From an uncultured Verrucomicrobiales bacterium (GTDB lineage Bacteria; Verrucomicrobiota; Verrucomicrobiia; Verrucomicrobiales; Akkermansiaceae), in the NCBI GenBank assembly GCA_937951675.1, contig CALFBI010000007.1, forward strand, positions 62,001-126,000: 64,000 bases of DNA, read 5' to 3'. The position numbers were made by a program, and so were the translations under genes. The notes below the pieces were generated by a model, which ran no database searches, was not told the DNA's origin, and saw only the letters and a program-made list of their open reading frames with translations. Within the stretch, counting starts at the first letter, position 1, and every line of letters begins with the position of its first letter. Below, piece by piece: positions 44,537-55,100 of the stretch.

Positions 44537-44800
44537 ATGTCTAGAGTTTGCAGCATCCGCGGTTCCAAAGTTCGCATGGGTCGTCGTATCCACCGCTCCG
44601 GTTTAGCCAAGAAAAAAGGCGGAATCGGTCGTCACGTTACTAAAACAGTAAAACGTAGCGTTTCTCCGAATCTCCAAGAGAAAAAAGTTTGGGTTCCTGA
44701 ACTTAACCGCGCTATCAAAGTCAAAGCGAGCTGCAAAGCATTCAAGACCATCAACAAGAATGGTGCTTACGTTACTTTGAAAAAAGCAGGCTTAATCTAA
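44537..44800 (+). CDS. rpmB: 50S ribosomal protein L28
   Basis: The large-subunit protein L28, 87 residues. The N-terminal MSRVCSIRGSKVRMGRRIHR, the basic middle KKKGGIGRHVTKTVKRS, and the late CKAFKTINKNGAYVTLKKAG follow the family pattern. CxxC zinc ligands of some L28 forms are absent, so this is a zinc-independent type. It appears monocistronic, with a terminator 25 bases after the stop. Confidence 0.95.
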   Translation: MSRVCSIRGSKVRMGRRIHRSGLAKKKGGIGRHVTKTVKRSVSPNLQEKKVWVPELNRAIKVKASCKAFKTINKNGAYVTLKKAGLI

Positions 44801-44824
44801 GGATTAGTCTCTTATATTTATTCG

Positions 44825-44857
44825 AAAGACGAGCATTCCCATGTTCGTCTTTTTTTG
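44825..44857 (+). terminator. Terminator after rpmB
   Basis: AAAGACGAGCAT (44825-44836) pairs with ATGTTCGTCTTT (44841-44852, one G-T pair) around a four-base loop and runs into seven T residues. It separates rpmB from the convergent dus gene. Confidence 0.92.
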
Positions 44858-44875
44858 TGCCCTGACCCCTCGATC

Positions 44876-45910
44876 TTATGAGGAGGAAAGGAGATCACTA
44901 AACCCGCAGAACAAACGGGAATTCTCAGGCGGTAAATCAGGGAGCTTTTCATCGTTTCCGAGAAAGTCTTCCAAAATGCCCATGAGCTCACTCTTCAGTT
45001 TAGCTCGGCGCATCTGGTATTCCAGATCCTCATCTAGGCCCTGAACCAGGTAGACCATGTATTTCTTCATCTTATTCACATGGAGCCTTTCTTCTGCAAT
45101 GCCGTGAAATGACATGGCCTCTTCATAAAGATCCATGACGTAGTCAAATAAGTCCCTCTTGGTTGGCTGAATTTTTTCTCTTCCCTCCCAGTGCGCTCGT
45201 AATTGCGAAAAAATCCAGGGGGACCGAATCGCTCCTCTTCCAATCATTAACCCTGCCGCTTGAGTCTGCTCTAAATAAGCAAGACCCGTCTCCACATTAA
45301 CGACATTCCCATTCGCCATTACCGGGCAATTTAAGCGCTCAACTGCACGGCGTAAAAGATCTGGATGAACGGGCGTCTGATATTTTTCACGCACCGTTCT
45401 CCCATGAATGACTAGAGCGTCAATAGCGTGTTTTTCAAAAACGGAAAGAAGAAGATCAATCTCTTCGGGCGCCTCATAGCCCAAACGGGTCTTCACTGTA
45501 AAGGGGCAGGCACAGGCCTCTCGCAACGCTCCTAGAATCTGATCAATCTTATCAGGGTGGCGTAAAAGCCCCCCGCCTGCTTGCTTATTGCAGACCTTCG
45601 GCGCCGGGCAACCAAGGTTCAGGTCTATTCCTGCGACCGGATGATTTTGTAACTCCTTTGCGATATGAACAAGCGCCGGAATATCCTGACCAATCATTTG
45701 AGCATAGACTGGAATCCCGGTCTCATTTTCAGTAATCGATTGAAGAATTTTCGAATTCAGCTTCGAATTCTCATAAACACGAAAATACTCTGTCACAAAA
45801 TAATCGGGACCACCTCGCTTCGCGACTACCTTCATAAAAGGTAAATCGGTGACGTCTTGCATAGGCGCCAACGATAAAGCGGGCCGCCCAATAGAAATTC
45901 CAGGAATCAC
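44876..45910 (-). CDS. dus: tRNA-dihydrouridine synthase
   Basis: An FMN enzyme that reduces uridine in tRNA D-loops. The 344-residue product has the barrel start LSLAPMQDVTDLPF, the phosphate loop and active-site Cys in LNLGCPAPKVCNKQAGGGLL, VKTRLGY, VIHGRTVREKYQ and the FMN segment VMANGNVVNVETGLAYLE. The helical tRNA-binding domain follows. The subgroup is DusB/DusC-like, not resolved further. The start is a GTG at 45910, immediately after the flavin reductase stop. Confidence 0.92.
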   Translation of the reverse strand: MIPGISIGRPALSLAPMQDVTDLPFMKVVAKRGGPDYFVTEYFRVYENSKLNSKILQSITENETGIPVYAQMIGQDIPALVHIAKELQNHPVAGIDLNLGCPAPKVCNKQAGGGLLRHPDKIDQILGALREACACPFTVKTRLGYEAPEEIDLLLSVFEKHAIDALVIHGRTVREKYQTPVHPDLLRRAVERLNCPVMANGNVVNVETGLAYLEQTQAAGLMIGRGAIRSPWIFSQLRAHWEGREKIQPTKRDLFDYVMDLYEEAMSFHGIAEERLHVNKMKKYMVYLVQGLDEDLEYQMRRAKLKSELMGILEDFLGNDEKLPDLPPENSRLFCGFSDLLSSS

Positions 45911-46504
45911 TTAATCTTGGCAGAATTGATGGTCCGTCGTGCAGTAAACATTAGGTGAAGCCATCCGCCCCACTGGAGCATAGACGCCTTCCTCAAGATG
46001 GTAGGTTAAAGGATCCATCACACCATCTTCAACATAGACATGTTGAACTAACCCAATCACCAAACGATTTGACCCAATTTCTAAAGTCCCCCACTCCCGG
46101 CACTCGAAAGCCACCGGGCTCCCTGTAATCCGAGGAGGAGAGACTGAAACGGAAGCCTCTGCACTCAGGCCCGCACTGATGAGCTCTGATTCTCCCTGAG
46201 GAAGGTCTTCCGCGGTCTTCACCATGGCAGCCACTTGGGGCATCGCGACCATATTAACGACAAACTCTTTATTAAGCTTAATGTTACGCGCCGTATCTTT
46301 GGGAATTTCAGACTCTTTATTCCCAGGAGCAAAAGCCACAATCGGGGGATTTGACCCAAAAACATTAAAATAAGAAAAAGGAGCCGCATTGACGACGCCT
46401 TCTGGATCTACCGTTGTCACCCAAGCAATTGGGCGCGGCGTAATCAAAGATGATAAAACCTTATACCTCTCGCTTGAGGTTAGCTGATCAAGGTTAATTT
46501 CCAT
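45911..46504 (-). CDS. Flavin reductase family protein
   Basis: A 197-residue split-barrel FMN-binding protein. The conserved segments are SSLITPRPIAWVTTVDPEGV, APFSYFNVFGSNPPIVAFAP, KDTARNIKLNKEFVVNM and AFECRE. By family it reduces flavin with NAD(P)H or serves as an FMN oxidoreductase. It abuts dus with no gap (TAA at 45911-45913), so the two flavoproteins are likely co-transcribed. Confidence 0.9.
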   Translation of the reverse strand: MEINLDQLTSSERYKVLSSLITPRPIAWVTTVDPEGVVNAAPFSYFNVFGSNPPIVAFAPGNKESEIPKDTARNIKLNKEFVVNMVAMPQVAAMVKTAEDLPQGESELISAGLSAEASVSVSPPRITGSPVAFECREWGTLEIGSNRLVIGLVQHVYVEDGVMDPLTYHLEEGVYAPVGRMASPNVYCTTDHQFCQD

Positions 46505-46692
46505 CGAGCCAACCTAATCTCAAGGAACAAAGATGACAAGAGGATCAGGGAAAGAAGATCCATCATGAGAGCCGTCGAGGGCTCAAAAATGCAAAACTCA
46601 ACTCTACGAGAAAACTCTCTTACCTCCCATAAAACTGCTTGTATCCAGCCTTTACGACCGGAAAGAGAATCTTCATAGTCCCTTCTTTCACC

Positions 46693-49413
46693 ATGACTGC
46701 AGCAGAGATCCGCCAAAGCTTCCTCGATTTTTTCCAAGAAAAGCAGCACAGTATTGTGCCATCTGCTTCGCTCTTGCCCCAATCTCCAGGCCTTCTATTC
46801 ACCAATGCAGGGATGAATCAATTTGTCCCGTATTTCTTAGGTTCTGAAAAAGCGCCCTATCATCCACCAAGGGCGACAGATACTCAGAAATGCATTCGAG
46901 CCGGCGGAAAGCATAATGACCTCGAAGATGTGGGATACGATACCTACCACCATACTTTTTTTGAGATGTTGGGAAATTGGTCTTTCGGGGATTTTTTCAA
47001 AAAAGAAGCAATCGAATGGGGCTGGGAATTGATCGTGGACCGCTGGGGCTGCCCTCCCGAGCGTCTTTACGCAACGGTTTATTCCCCCTCAGAGGGCGAC
47101 CCTTCTTCCTTTGACCAAGAGGCCTACGACCTTTGGGCTGCTCTTTTTGAAGCCAAAGGGCTCGATCCCAAAGTGCACATCGTCAATGGTGATGTGAAAG
47201 ACAATTTTTGGATGATGGGAGAAACAGGACCTTGTGGCCCTTGCTCTGAACTCCACGTCGACATGACCCCGGATGGGGATACCGAAGGAAAACTGGTCAA
47301 TATGGACTCTGACCTCTGCATCGAGATCTGGAACCTCGTCTTCATTCAATACAATGCCGAGGCAGACGGATCTTTCCGAGACCTCCCCGCAAAGCACGTT
47401 GATACGGGGATGGGATTTGAGCGCGCTTGCTCACTCATTCAAAACACCAAGGGGTTTACTGACTTCTCACAAAAACCGACTAACTACGCTACCGACGTCT
47501 TCCAACCGATCTTCCGCACACTCGAAAGGCTGAGTGGCAAAACGTATCAAGATATCTACCCTGAACCAAGATCGACAGATCATTCCCAAGAACTCGAAGA
47601 AGCGATTGCTTTCCGCGTCATTGCTGATCACATCCGAACCCTGAGCTTTTCGATTGCAGATGGAATTCTGCCTGGGAATACTGGTCGTAACTACGTCTTG
47701 CGTCGGATCTTGAGACGTGCGGTGAAATATGGACGCACCCTTGAGTTCGCAGGAAATGAACCCTTCCTTCCTAAACTGGTCGATACCCTCGTTACTGAAT
47801 TTGGCAACGTATTCCCTGAAATAGAAACCCGGGCAGAAGTCGTCAAAGAAACTCTCGCCACTGAAGAGAATAGCTTCAATAAAACGTTAGATCGAGGACT
47901 TCAGCTTTTCGAAGCCGTCACTAACTCTCATGAAACCTTCCCTCCCGAAGAAGCCTTTAAGCTCTACGATACTTATGGTTTCCCTCTCGACCTCACCGCC
48001 CTTCTTTGCCGAGAGCGTGGAATTGAGCTAGACGAAGCGGCGGTTGAAACCCGGATGGAACAAGCACGGGAACTCTCCCGTGGTGCGCAAAAGAAAACCA
48101 TCGTTCGCGCCCTTGACCTCTCTTCCGAAGCCGTTACTGAATTCGTCGGCTTTGAGAGTGACTCTTGCGAAGCAACCATTCTAGAAATCCACGAACAAGA
48201 CGGCCAACACCTCCTCATCACTGACAAGACAGTCCTCTTTACCGAAATGGGAGGTCAGGATGGTGACCTTGGCTCTCTCCAAGGCAACCCTATCCTGGGC
48301 GTTCAAAAAATTGGAGCTGCTACTGCGCACCTCATTGCTAAAAATGATTCCCTTGCAATTGGAGACTCTATTCTCGTGACTCTCAACCGTGAACGCCGAG
48401 CCCCTATTGAAGCGCATCATACTGCAACTCATTTACTCCATTGGGCTCTGCATGAAGTCGTTTCTAACGAAGCGACACAACAAGGATCGAGTGTGACTCC
48501 CGACCGACTTCGTTTTGACTTCAATAGTAAAGCGCTTACTCCAGAACAAATCTCTGCGATGGAAGAGAAGGTCAATGCCGCGATCAACAATAATCACTCG
48601 GTCTCCTGGAAAGAAGTCCCTCATTCTGAAGTCAAAGAACGCAGTGATATCATGCAGTTCTTCGGTGATAAATACGGAGACCTGGTCCGCGTCGTTCAAA
48701 TCGGGGGTGAGCCTCAAGCTCTCAATGGTTATTCGATGGAGCTTTGTGGAGGGACTCATGTCCAAAAGACTTCTGACATCGGCCTCTTCAAAATCAAGTC
48801 CGAAGGAGCAATCGCCTCCGGAGTGCGCCGGATCGAAGCCGTTTGTGGCTCCGCCGCCGAAACTTATCTTCAAGAACTTGGCGCGAAGGAAGAAGAAGAC
48901 AAAAAGCTCGCTCTTGAAAAACTTTCTGAAATCAATACCGCTCTAGTATCTCTGAGGCTTCCATCCACTTCGATTCCCGAGCAAGCGACCGCTGAAGCCG
49001 TAAAACAGGCCTCTATTAGCGCTGAAAAACAACTCAAAAAAGCGCAGGCCGCCGCCGCCGCCTCTCTCGCAGATACGGCCTTAGAAGAATCCTTATCCCA
49101 ATCACCAAGCGCATTAGTGCAATCATTCGAAGGACCGGCGAATCTCTTACAAGAGCTCTTCAACGGACTTAAAAAGCGTCAGTTCCAAGGCGCCGCCTTC
49201 CTTGTGGTCGATGACGGAGACAAGCTCCACCTCGGAGCTTACTCTGGAAACGAAGGGCAAAATGCGGGGCTCAAAGCTGGTGACCTGATCAAAAACATCG
49301 CCCCTCTCTGTGAAGGAAAAGGGGGTGGCAAACCAGACATGGCACGTGGTGCCGGCTCGAATCGAGAGGCCCTTTCCGAGGTTCTCAAAGTGGCCAGAGC
49401 AACCCTCGGTTAA
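46693..49413 (+). CDS. alaS: Alanine-tRNA ligase
   Basis: A class II synthetase of about 906 residues that charges tRNA-Ala and edits mischarged Ser or Gly. The start is the ATG at 46693 (MTAAEIRQSFLDFF), not the ATG at 46639. Motif 1 and 2 regions appear as FTNAGMNQFVPYFLG and DDLEDVGYDTYHHTFFEMLG-like sequence. The editing site has HTATHLLHWALHEV and the zinc-site CGGTHVQKTSDIG. The C-terminal C-Ala domain has GGGKPDMARGAG. It lies 18 bases before the TfoX-C gene. Confidence 0.97.
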   Translation: MTAAEIRQSFLDFFQEKQHSIVPSASLLPQSPGLLFTNAGMNQFVPYFLGSEKAPYHPPRATDTQKCIRAGGKHNDLEDVGYDTYHHTFFEMLGNWSFGDFFKKEAIEWGWELIVDRWGCPPERLYATVYSPSEGDPSSFDQEAYDLWAALFEAKGLDPKVHIVNGDVKDNFWMMGETGPCGPCSELHVDMTPDGDTEGKLVNMDSDLCIEIWNLVFIQYNAEADGSFRDLPAKHVDTGMGFERACSLIQNTKGFTDFSQKPTNYATDVFQPIFRTLERLSGKTYQDIYPEPRSTDHSQELEEAIAFRVIADHIRTLSFSIADGILPGNTGRNYVLRRILRRAVKYGRTLEFAGNEPFLPKLVDTLVTEFGNVFPEIETRAEVVKETLATEENSFNKTLDRGLQLFEAVTNSHETFPPEEAFKLYDTYGFPLDLTALLCRERGIELDEAAVETRMEQARELSRGAQKKTIVRALDLSSEAVTEFVGFESDSCEATILEIHEQDGQHLLITDKTVLFTEMGGQDGDLGSLQGNPILGVQKIGAATAHLIAKNDSLAIGDSILVTLNRERRAPIEAHHTATHLLHWALHEVVSNEATQQGSSVTPDRLRFDFNSKALTPEQISAMEEKVNAAINNNHSVSWKEVPHSEVKERSDIMQFFGDKYGDLVRVVQIGGEPQALNGYSMELCGGTHVQKTSDIGLFKIKSEGAIASGVRRIEAVCGSAAETYLQELGAKEEEDKKLALEKLSEINTALVSLRLPSTSIPEQATAEAVKQASISAEKQLKKAQAAAAASLADTALEESLSQSPSALVQSFEGPANLLQELFNGLKKRQFQGAAFLVVDDGDKLHLGAYSGNEGQNAGLKAGDLIKNIAPLCEGKGGGKPDMARGAGSNREALSEVLKVARATLG

Positions 49414-49431
49414 AACGAGTTTCTCTTAACA

Positions 49432-49701
49432 ATGTCTCCTCCTCAGCTTCCTGATCACACCCCGATCAAAGAAGCTCGTAACCTTGGACCTCAATCCGCT
49501 TTATGGCTAGCAAGTATCGGCATTGAGACTCTTGGAGATCTTAGGGCCTACGGTTCCGTCGCAGCTTACCAAAGCGCCATCATTGCCAGCACAAAGCCCC
49601 ACTTGATGTTTCTCTATGCCCTGGAGGCTGCTCTTCTCAATATCAATCTCAATGATTTGAGCCTTGAAACCAAAAGAACGCTGCAATTACAACTACAGTA
49701 A
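49432..49701 (+). CDS. TfoX C-terminal domain protein
   Basis: An 89-residue protein made of a TfoX/Sxy C-terminal domain. The NLGPQSALWLASIGIETLGD segment is a helix-hairpin-helix-like unit that is diagnostic, and LMFLYALEAALLNINLNDL matches the rest of the domain. The N-terminal TfoX domain is absent. In gamma-proteobacteria TfoX regulates competence, but lone C-terminal domains are of unknown function. It follows alaS by 18 bases. Confidence 0.82.
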   Translation: MSPPQLPDHTPIKEARNLGPQSALWLASIGIETLGDLRAYGSVAAYQSAIIASTKPHLMFLYALEAALLNINLNDLSLETKRTLQLQLQ

Positions 49702-49741
49702 ATGCTTCGAAACGCTCTTTAAATCCGCAGCTCTTTCTCAT

Positions 49742-50455
49742 TCAAGAATCTTGTGCCAAGAGCTTTTCTAATTCTCTCAAGACATTCATAGGTCCAAAAT
49801 ATTTACCATCAACATAACTTCCCTGGACCACCTCTCCTTCTAAATCAACCAGGACAAGATTTGGAATTCCTCGCTGCGAATAATTATATTCCTGATGAAG
49901 CTCTGCGATTTCTTTCTTCTTCAATGCAGGCCAAGGCATTTCAGCCTTAATCATATAACTTTCCATTTTCTCTTCGCTTCGATCACGAGAAATTAAAATG
50001 ACTTCGAATTGCTCTCCTTCTGCGTGCTTATGATAAAAATCAACCAGCTTTGGAGTGAACTTTCGACAAGGAGGACACCAAGAAGCGGTATAATAAAAAA
50101 GATAATATTTTTTAGGGCGGGTCTTCCCTTGATATCTCATCACTTTCCCGTCTCGAAGCGCGATGAGCTTGCGATCTAAAATGGCATCAAAAACACTTGT
50201 CGCTTCCGGTTCGTTATCCTTCAACCATTTCTCAAATCGCTCTCCTTCACTTTCATCAAGTTGGGATATTTTTAGCGTAACTATTTTTCCGTTACGCATT
50301 TTAAACTCACCCTGTTTTTCGCCGTCAACTTCTGTGACGCTAATGAGATCTAACTCCGCTTCTTTCCCTTCTGCATTCGTCCATGTTTCAAATTCGGCAT
50401 GCGCTGAATAGGCTCCCAATAAAAAAATGATTCCTAATAAAACCTTCGTCTTCAT
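49742..50455 (-). CDS. Secreted nucleoredoxin-like thioredoxin with SHD1-like domain
   Basis: A protein of about 237 residues. A signal peptide (about 1-20, ending SAHA) precedes an SHD1-like module (FETWTNAEGKEAELDLISV, GKIVTLKISQLDESEGERF). A thioredoxin domain follows with the redox site TASWCPPCRKFTPKL and the cis-Pro segment RGIPNLVLVD. The domain is of the nucleoredoxin/tryparedoxin type. It is probably a periplasmic disulfide reductase. The ATG at 50455 is preferred over earlier starts up to 50491. Confidence 0.87.
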   Translation of the reverse strand: MKTKVLLGIIFLLGAYSAHAEFETWTNAEGKEAELDLISVTEVDGEKQGEFKMRNGKIVTLKISQLDESEGERFEKWLKDNEPEATSVFDAILDRKLIALRDGKVMRYQGKTRPKKYYLFYYTASWCPPCRKFTPKLVDFYHKHAEGEQFEVILISRDRSEEKMESYMIKAEMPWPALKKKEIAELHQEYNYSQRGIPNLVLVDLEGEVVQGSYVDGKYFGPMNVLRELEKLLAQDS

Positions 50456-50592
50456 GTCATTTATCATAAAGGAGATCACCATGACGTCCATGATAATTCT
50501 TAAATGCTAAAGTAAAAAACCGAGTCTCTTATATCATCGCCAAACGTTTTCTGGAAGCTATGCTCTTTTCATTACTTCAACCCGCACTCATC

Positions 50593-50916
50593 ATGAAAAT
50601 CAGTAATATCGAAGATATCCCAGGCCACAATATCGTTGAATTCTACGGCATCGTTCAGGGAAGCACCATTCGCGCCAAGCATTTTGGAAAAGACATGCTC
50701 GCAGGATTCAAAAATATCGTTGGGGGAGAGCTGAAGGGCTACACCGAACTTCTCCATGAAAGTCGTGAAGAGGCCTCCAAGCGGATGATCCAACAAGCCA
50801 CCGACCTCGGGGCAAATGCTGTGGTCAACGTCCGCTTCTCGACTTCCTCGGTCGCCCAAGGCGCTGCAGAAATCCTCGCTTACGGAACCGCTGTCAAAGT
50901 TGTCCCCCATGATTAA
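50593..50916 (+). CDS. YbjQ (DUF74) family protein, soluble
   Basis: A 107-residue protein of the YbjQ/heavy-metal-binding-domain family. It has IPGHNIVEFYGIVQGSTIRA, the helix ELLHESREEASKRMIQQATD and the late strand GANAVVNVRFSTSSV-like end. The fold forms ring-shaped pentamers in known structures, and function is not established. It overlaps the next YbjQ gene by eight bases. The ATG at 50593 is preferred over 50560. Confidence 0.88.
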   Translation: MKISNIEDIPGHNIVEFYGIVQGSTIRAKHFGKDMLAGFKNIVGGELKGYTELLHESREEASKRMIQQATDLGANAVVNVRFSTSSVAQGAAEILAYGTAVKVVPHD

Positions 50917-51349
50917 TCTCGCCATCTTCTTAGCGCTCCTCACTTTGGGGATCGTTTTTGGTAAGCTCAATGAAAAGAGGCACTACCGTAGTATTCATGC
51001 ACGTGAAAAAGCGGCCTCTGCTATTCCTACCACTACGTTCAAAACGCTTCCAAAGGAAATGATTTCCAAACATTGCGAGCTCGCTTCGGGGTCTGTTGTC
51101 ATCTCAATTGATTACTTTAAGCGCTTCCTTTCAGGGTTTCGCCTTACTTTTGGAGGGGAAATGAATAGCTATAGCTCACTGATCGACCGGGCTCGTCGAG
51201 AAGCCGTGCTTCGCATGCAGGAGTCTCATCCTGGCGCGAGTTTCTTTCTCAATGTCAGAATTGAAACCTCTTCAATTGGAAACGGTTCCGACAAAGGAGT
51301 GGGCAGTATTGAAGTGCTCGCCTACGGCACTGCGATCTATTCTGCATGA
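50909..51349 (+). CDS. YbjQ-like protein with N-terminal membrane anchor
   Basis: A protein of about 146 residues. An N-terminal membrane helix (about residues 2-16, INLAIFLALLTLGIVFG) precedes a YbjQ-like domain: ELASGSVVISIDYFKRFLSG, SSLIDRARREAVLRM and SFFLNVRIETSSI. This is a second, diverged copy of the gene just upstream, with an added anchor. The ATG at 50909 is within the upstream gene's last codons. The downstream M48 gene starts at a GTG eleven bases after its stop. Confidence 0.8.
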   Translation: MINLAIFLALLTLGIVFGKLNEKRHYRSIHAREKAASAIPTTTFKTLPKEMISKHCELASGSVVISIDYFKRFLSGFRLTFGGEMNSYSSLIDRARREAVLRMQESHPGASFFLNVRIETSSIGNGSDKGVGSIEVLAYGTAIYSA

Positions 51350-51359
51350 CGACTCCGCT

Positions 51360-52139
51360 GTGAAATTTATTTCCAAAACGCTCAGCTCGGAGGCTTCTGA
51401 TGCCTCAAGTGGGAAAATTCCGTGGTATGTCTCGGCTCGATTTTATCTAGGAGTTTTTCTCTTTTTCATTATCAGCTATCTCGCGCTGGGATGGATTGGG
51501 AATTATATGGGAGGAAGGATGAAAGACTCATCAGAGGTCGCTCTCTTCAAAAAATGGGTCGATCAAGCTGAGTTATACCAAGACCCACAAACTCCGGAAG
51601 AAAAGCTCATGCAAGAAAGAGGCAATCTCATCCTCCAAAAGCTTCTCGCGCTCTCGCCACACCGGGCCCTTCCTTATGAGATTAAAATCGCCAACATCCA
51701 AGAACCTAACGCTTTTGCGACTCCTGGCGGGACGATTAGTATCTCGCCAAGTCTTTTCACTCTTCTCGAAACAGAAGAAGGCCTCGCCTTCGTGATCGCT
51801 CATGAACTCGGCCATCACGAACTAAGACACCTTGGCAAACGACTGGGCAAAGCTCTCACCATCAGCGTCGCGCTAGGCCTCGTCTCTAATAACCTTTCTG
51901 GAAGGTTTCTAGGAAACAGCGTCAAAACTCTCGACATGAGTTATTCTCGCGCTGCAGAAAGAGACAGTGACGCCTTTGCTGTAAAATTACTACAATCTCT
52001 GTATTCTGACCTTAGTAATGCTTCTGAATTCTTTGAAAAAATGGAATCCGAAGACACTCGACATTTTCATTACTTTGACACCCACCCACTCACGACAGAG
52101 CGACTCAATTCCCTTAAAAAAGTCACCAAAGGTCCTTAA
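51360..52139 (+). CDS. M48-family membrane metalloprotease
   Basis: A zinc peptidase of about 259 residues. The membrane helix is near residues 25-48, and the catalytic domain has the zinc motif AHELGHHELRH (HExxH) and the third ligand Glu in SRAAERDSDAFA. The substrate-strand segment PNAFATPGGTISISPSLF is typical. The HtpX/Oma1-like family degrades damaged membrane proteins. I choose the GTG at 51360. A frame extension to 51252 overlaps the YbjQ gene and is unlikely. Confidence 0.85.
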   Translation: MKFISKTLSSEASDASSGKIPWYVSARFYLGVFLFFIISYLALGWIGNYMGGRMKDSSEVALFKKWVDQAELYQDPQTPEEKLMQERGNLILQKLLALSPHRALPYEIKIANIQEPNAFATPGGTISISPSLFTLLETEEGLAFVIAHELGHHELRHLGKRLGKALTISVALGLVSNNLSGRFLGNSVKTLDMSYSRAAERDSDAFAVKLLQSLYSDLSNASEFFEKMESEDTRHFHYFDTHPLTTERLNSLKKVTKGP

Positions 52140-52164
52140 AAACGGCGCCCTAAAAAAGAAATCA

Positions 52165-55100
52165 TCAAGAGTCTAAGGACTGATCATCGCTTGCAAAAAT
52201 TTCTTCAAACAACTCAGCGTTGAGTTTAAGGCCTTGGGAGGAACCCGCGAGAAGGGCATTCGCGAGCTGTCCCTTTTTTAACTGCAGTTTTTGAATCTTC
52301 TCCTCGACTGTATTTTTACAAATCAGTTTATGCACAAATACGGGCTTATCTTGCCCGATTCGATACGCTCGGTCTGTCGCTTGATTTTCCGCAGCAGGAT
52401 TCCACCAAGGGTCATAATGGATAACCGTATCTGCCGCAGTTAAGGTCAGACCAGTTCCTCCTGCTTTCAGCGAAATCAGAAAAATGGGAACCTCTCCGGT
52501 TTGAAACTCCTCCACCATTCCACTCCGATTTTTGCTCGCTCCGGTGAGTTTTAAGTAACGAATATTCCTGTCAATGAGGTGCTGCTCAATCAAGCTCAAC
52601 ATTGTTGTAAACTGTGAAAAAATAAGCACTCTCCGGTCTTGCTGTAGAAGGGAGTCTAAAAGGTCTTTAAGAAGCTCAAACTTGCTCGACTCTTGCTGGC
52701 TTTTTTCATCAATGAGAGCCGGATGGCAACACAGTTGACGTAGCTTTAACAAGGCTTCTAAAAAAACGATCTGCGATTTTCCTATCCCGCGCTCTGCGAT
52801 GGAATCTCTCACCTTCTTTGACATCATCGAGCGAACCGTTTCATAAAGATCCTTCTGCCCCGAATTAAGCTCAAGATGATGAAGCAGCTCGGTTTTAGGA
52901 GGAAGGTCCTTCGCGACCTCATCCTTCGTCCGGCGTAAAATAAGAGGGCCTACTCGTGCATTAAGCAAAGCTTGCCGCTCTTCATTATCTTCCTTCTCGA
53001 TCGGAAGTTGGAAAGTAGCCCTGAAATCTGCCTCTGTTCCTAGTAACTGAGGCATCAGAAAATTAATCTGTGACCAAAGTTCTCCGAGATGATTCTCAAC
53101 CGGAGTTCCCGAAAGGCAAAGACGGTGTGATGACTTCAGTCTCGTGGCAGCTTTCGTAACTTGCGCATTTGCATTTTTGATGTATTGAGCCTCATCTAAA
53201 ATGAGTAAGTGAAACTCATACTTCTCCAGTCGCTCAATATCACGGTGCAAAAGAGCGTATGATGTCAGCACCAGGTCCGCATGCGGAATCGAATCGAAAT
53301 ACTGCTTCCTCTGCCCACCCTGCAAAACCAAAACTCGCAGCGAAGGCGTGAACTTTGCTGACTCACGCTGCCAGCTTCCAACGACACTCGTAGGGGCAAT
53401 CACGAGGCAGGGCTTTTTCACCCCCTTCTGATTCTCGGTCAAAATGTGAGCCAGAGCTTGCACCGTTTTGCCTAAACCCATGTCATCAGCTAAAATTCCG
53501 TTCAGCTGATATTTTGTCAGAAACTGCATCCACTGGTAACCTGTTTCCTGATAGGGGCGAAGCGTCGCCTGAAGGCCTCCTGGCACTTGCACTTCTTGGG
53601 TATGACCAGCCTTCGACATCGCGGCATGGAGTTTCCGAGCCGATTCTGGAATCTTAAGATCTACCGATCCCACAAGCTGCGCGACCTCCACCGCATGAAG
53701 TTCGAGTTTCTTTTTAGGGTTCGGCTCGAATCTTAAAACCCGATAAAGGGCCTTCATCATCTGACGAACCCGACCAAGTGGAAGCTGCAGTGCTTTCCCG
53801 TCTGGCGCATGATAAAGGAAGCTTTCATCTGAACGCCTACCCTCGTATTCACTTAGTAAATCATTCTCAATTAAGTCTACTAAGATCGGCTGAAGCTCAA
53901 TTCTTTCACCCTCAACCTCAATTCCTCCTTCGAAAGAGAACCAGCCATTCTCTTCTTCATGGAACCCTGCTTCCCATTCCTTAACCTCGATCACCTCGTG
54001 CCCCACATTCGGTGCAATCTGAACGATCCAACCCGCTTTCTTAAATTGCTCGATGCCTAACTCTCTGAACCAAGTCCAGTAATGATCAACCGAAGTCGTC
54101 AATTCAGGGTCTGGCCCTCTCTCTTCTCCCCGCCACTCTCGCTCTCCTTCCTTCCACTGCTTAAAGGCCGCAGGAGGCTCTAAAATCACCATCCCACGCT
54201 CGGTAAGAAACAGGCTCGCTTGTAAAGCAGCTTGCGCTAAATGGACCGGAGGCTGAATCAAAGAATATTTCTGCCCCTTTTCTTGAATCGAGGCCTTCGC
54301 CACCACCCATTGATCTCGGCGAGGGTATTGCCCCCGATAAGCGAGAGGGATGATCTCCCGCCGAACCTCAAGAAGGAAGATACGAGACAAATTCACTGAC
54401 ACTTGCGCCTCTGGAACAGGTTCGACCCCTGGGTATTGCGCTGCGATTTGCTCCGCCTTCTCACGTTGTAAAACGGGTCCTGTCGGCCAGGCAGCAAAAA
54501 GCTTTGGCTTGGCCTTACTCTCTAACAACCCGATCTCATTTCCATCTAGGTAAAGAGAGGGATTTGTCGAAAGAAGCTTCTCAACAGCTGAATCTAACAC
54601 TGGCTGAATTTCTTTTTCAGAAAGAACCTTCCATCCTAATTTGGCCTCTCGAGGCTCACTCCATTGAAGCTTTGCTCCTGTAATGACATTCTCTCGATAA
54701 GCCCTGCCGGACCGAACTAAGCTCTCTAACATTCCTGCTGTGATCGACCAGCGACTTGTCGCAGCGGGTTGCTCCTGTTGCAATATTTTCAGAAAAGAAA
54801 CATCTTCAGATGGGGGGGACTTTGGGAAACCTTTTGAAAAATCAAGCCGTTGTGGAGAAGCGATTAAAGCCCCCTCTTTTAAGCTCACTTGCCAAATCTG
54901 AATCACCTCTTTGCCCTCTTCCTCTGTGAAAACATACCTCCACTCCTGAATACGGGAGGACTCGACTGAAACCGCCGCCTCTAGACTTTCTAACCAAGAA
55001 TCTTCCTGCACAGGCTCAGAAGCAATTCCTTCCTCTTCTTCAAAAAATTTCTGAAACCGAACTGGCTTCTGTGAATACTCTAATAATGAAATTGCATGCA

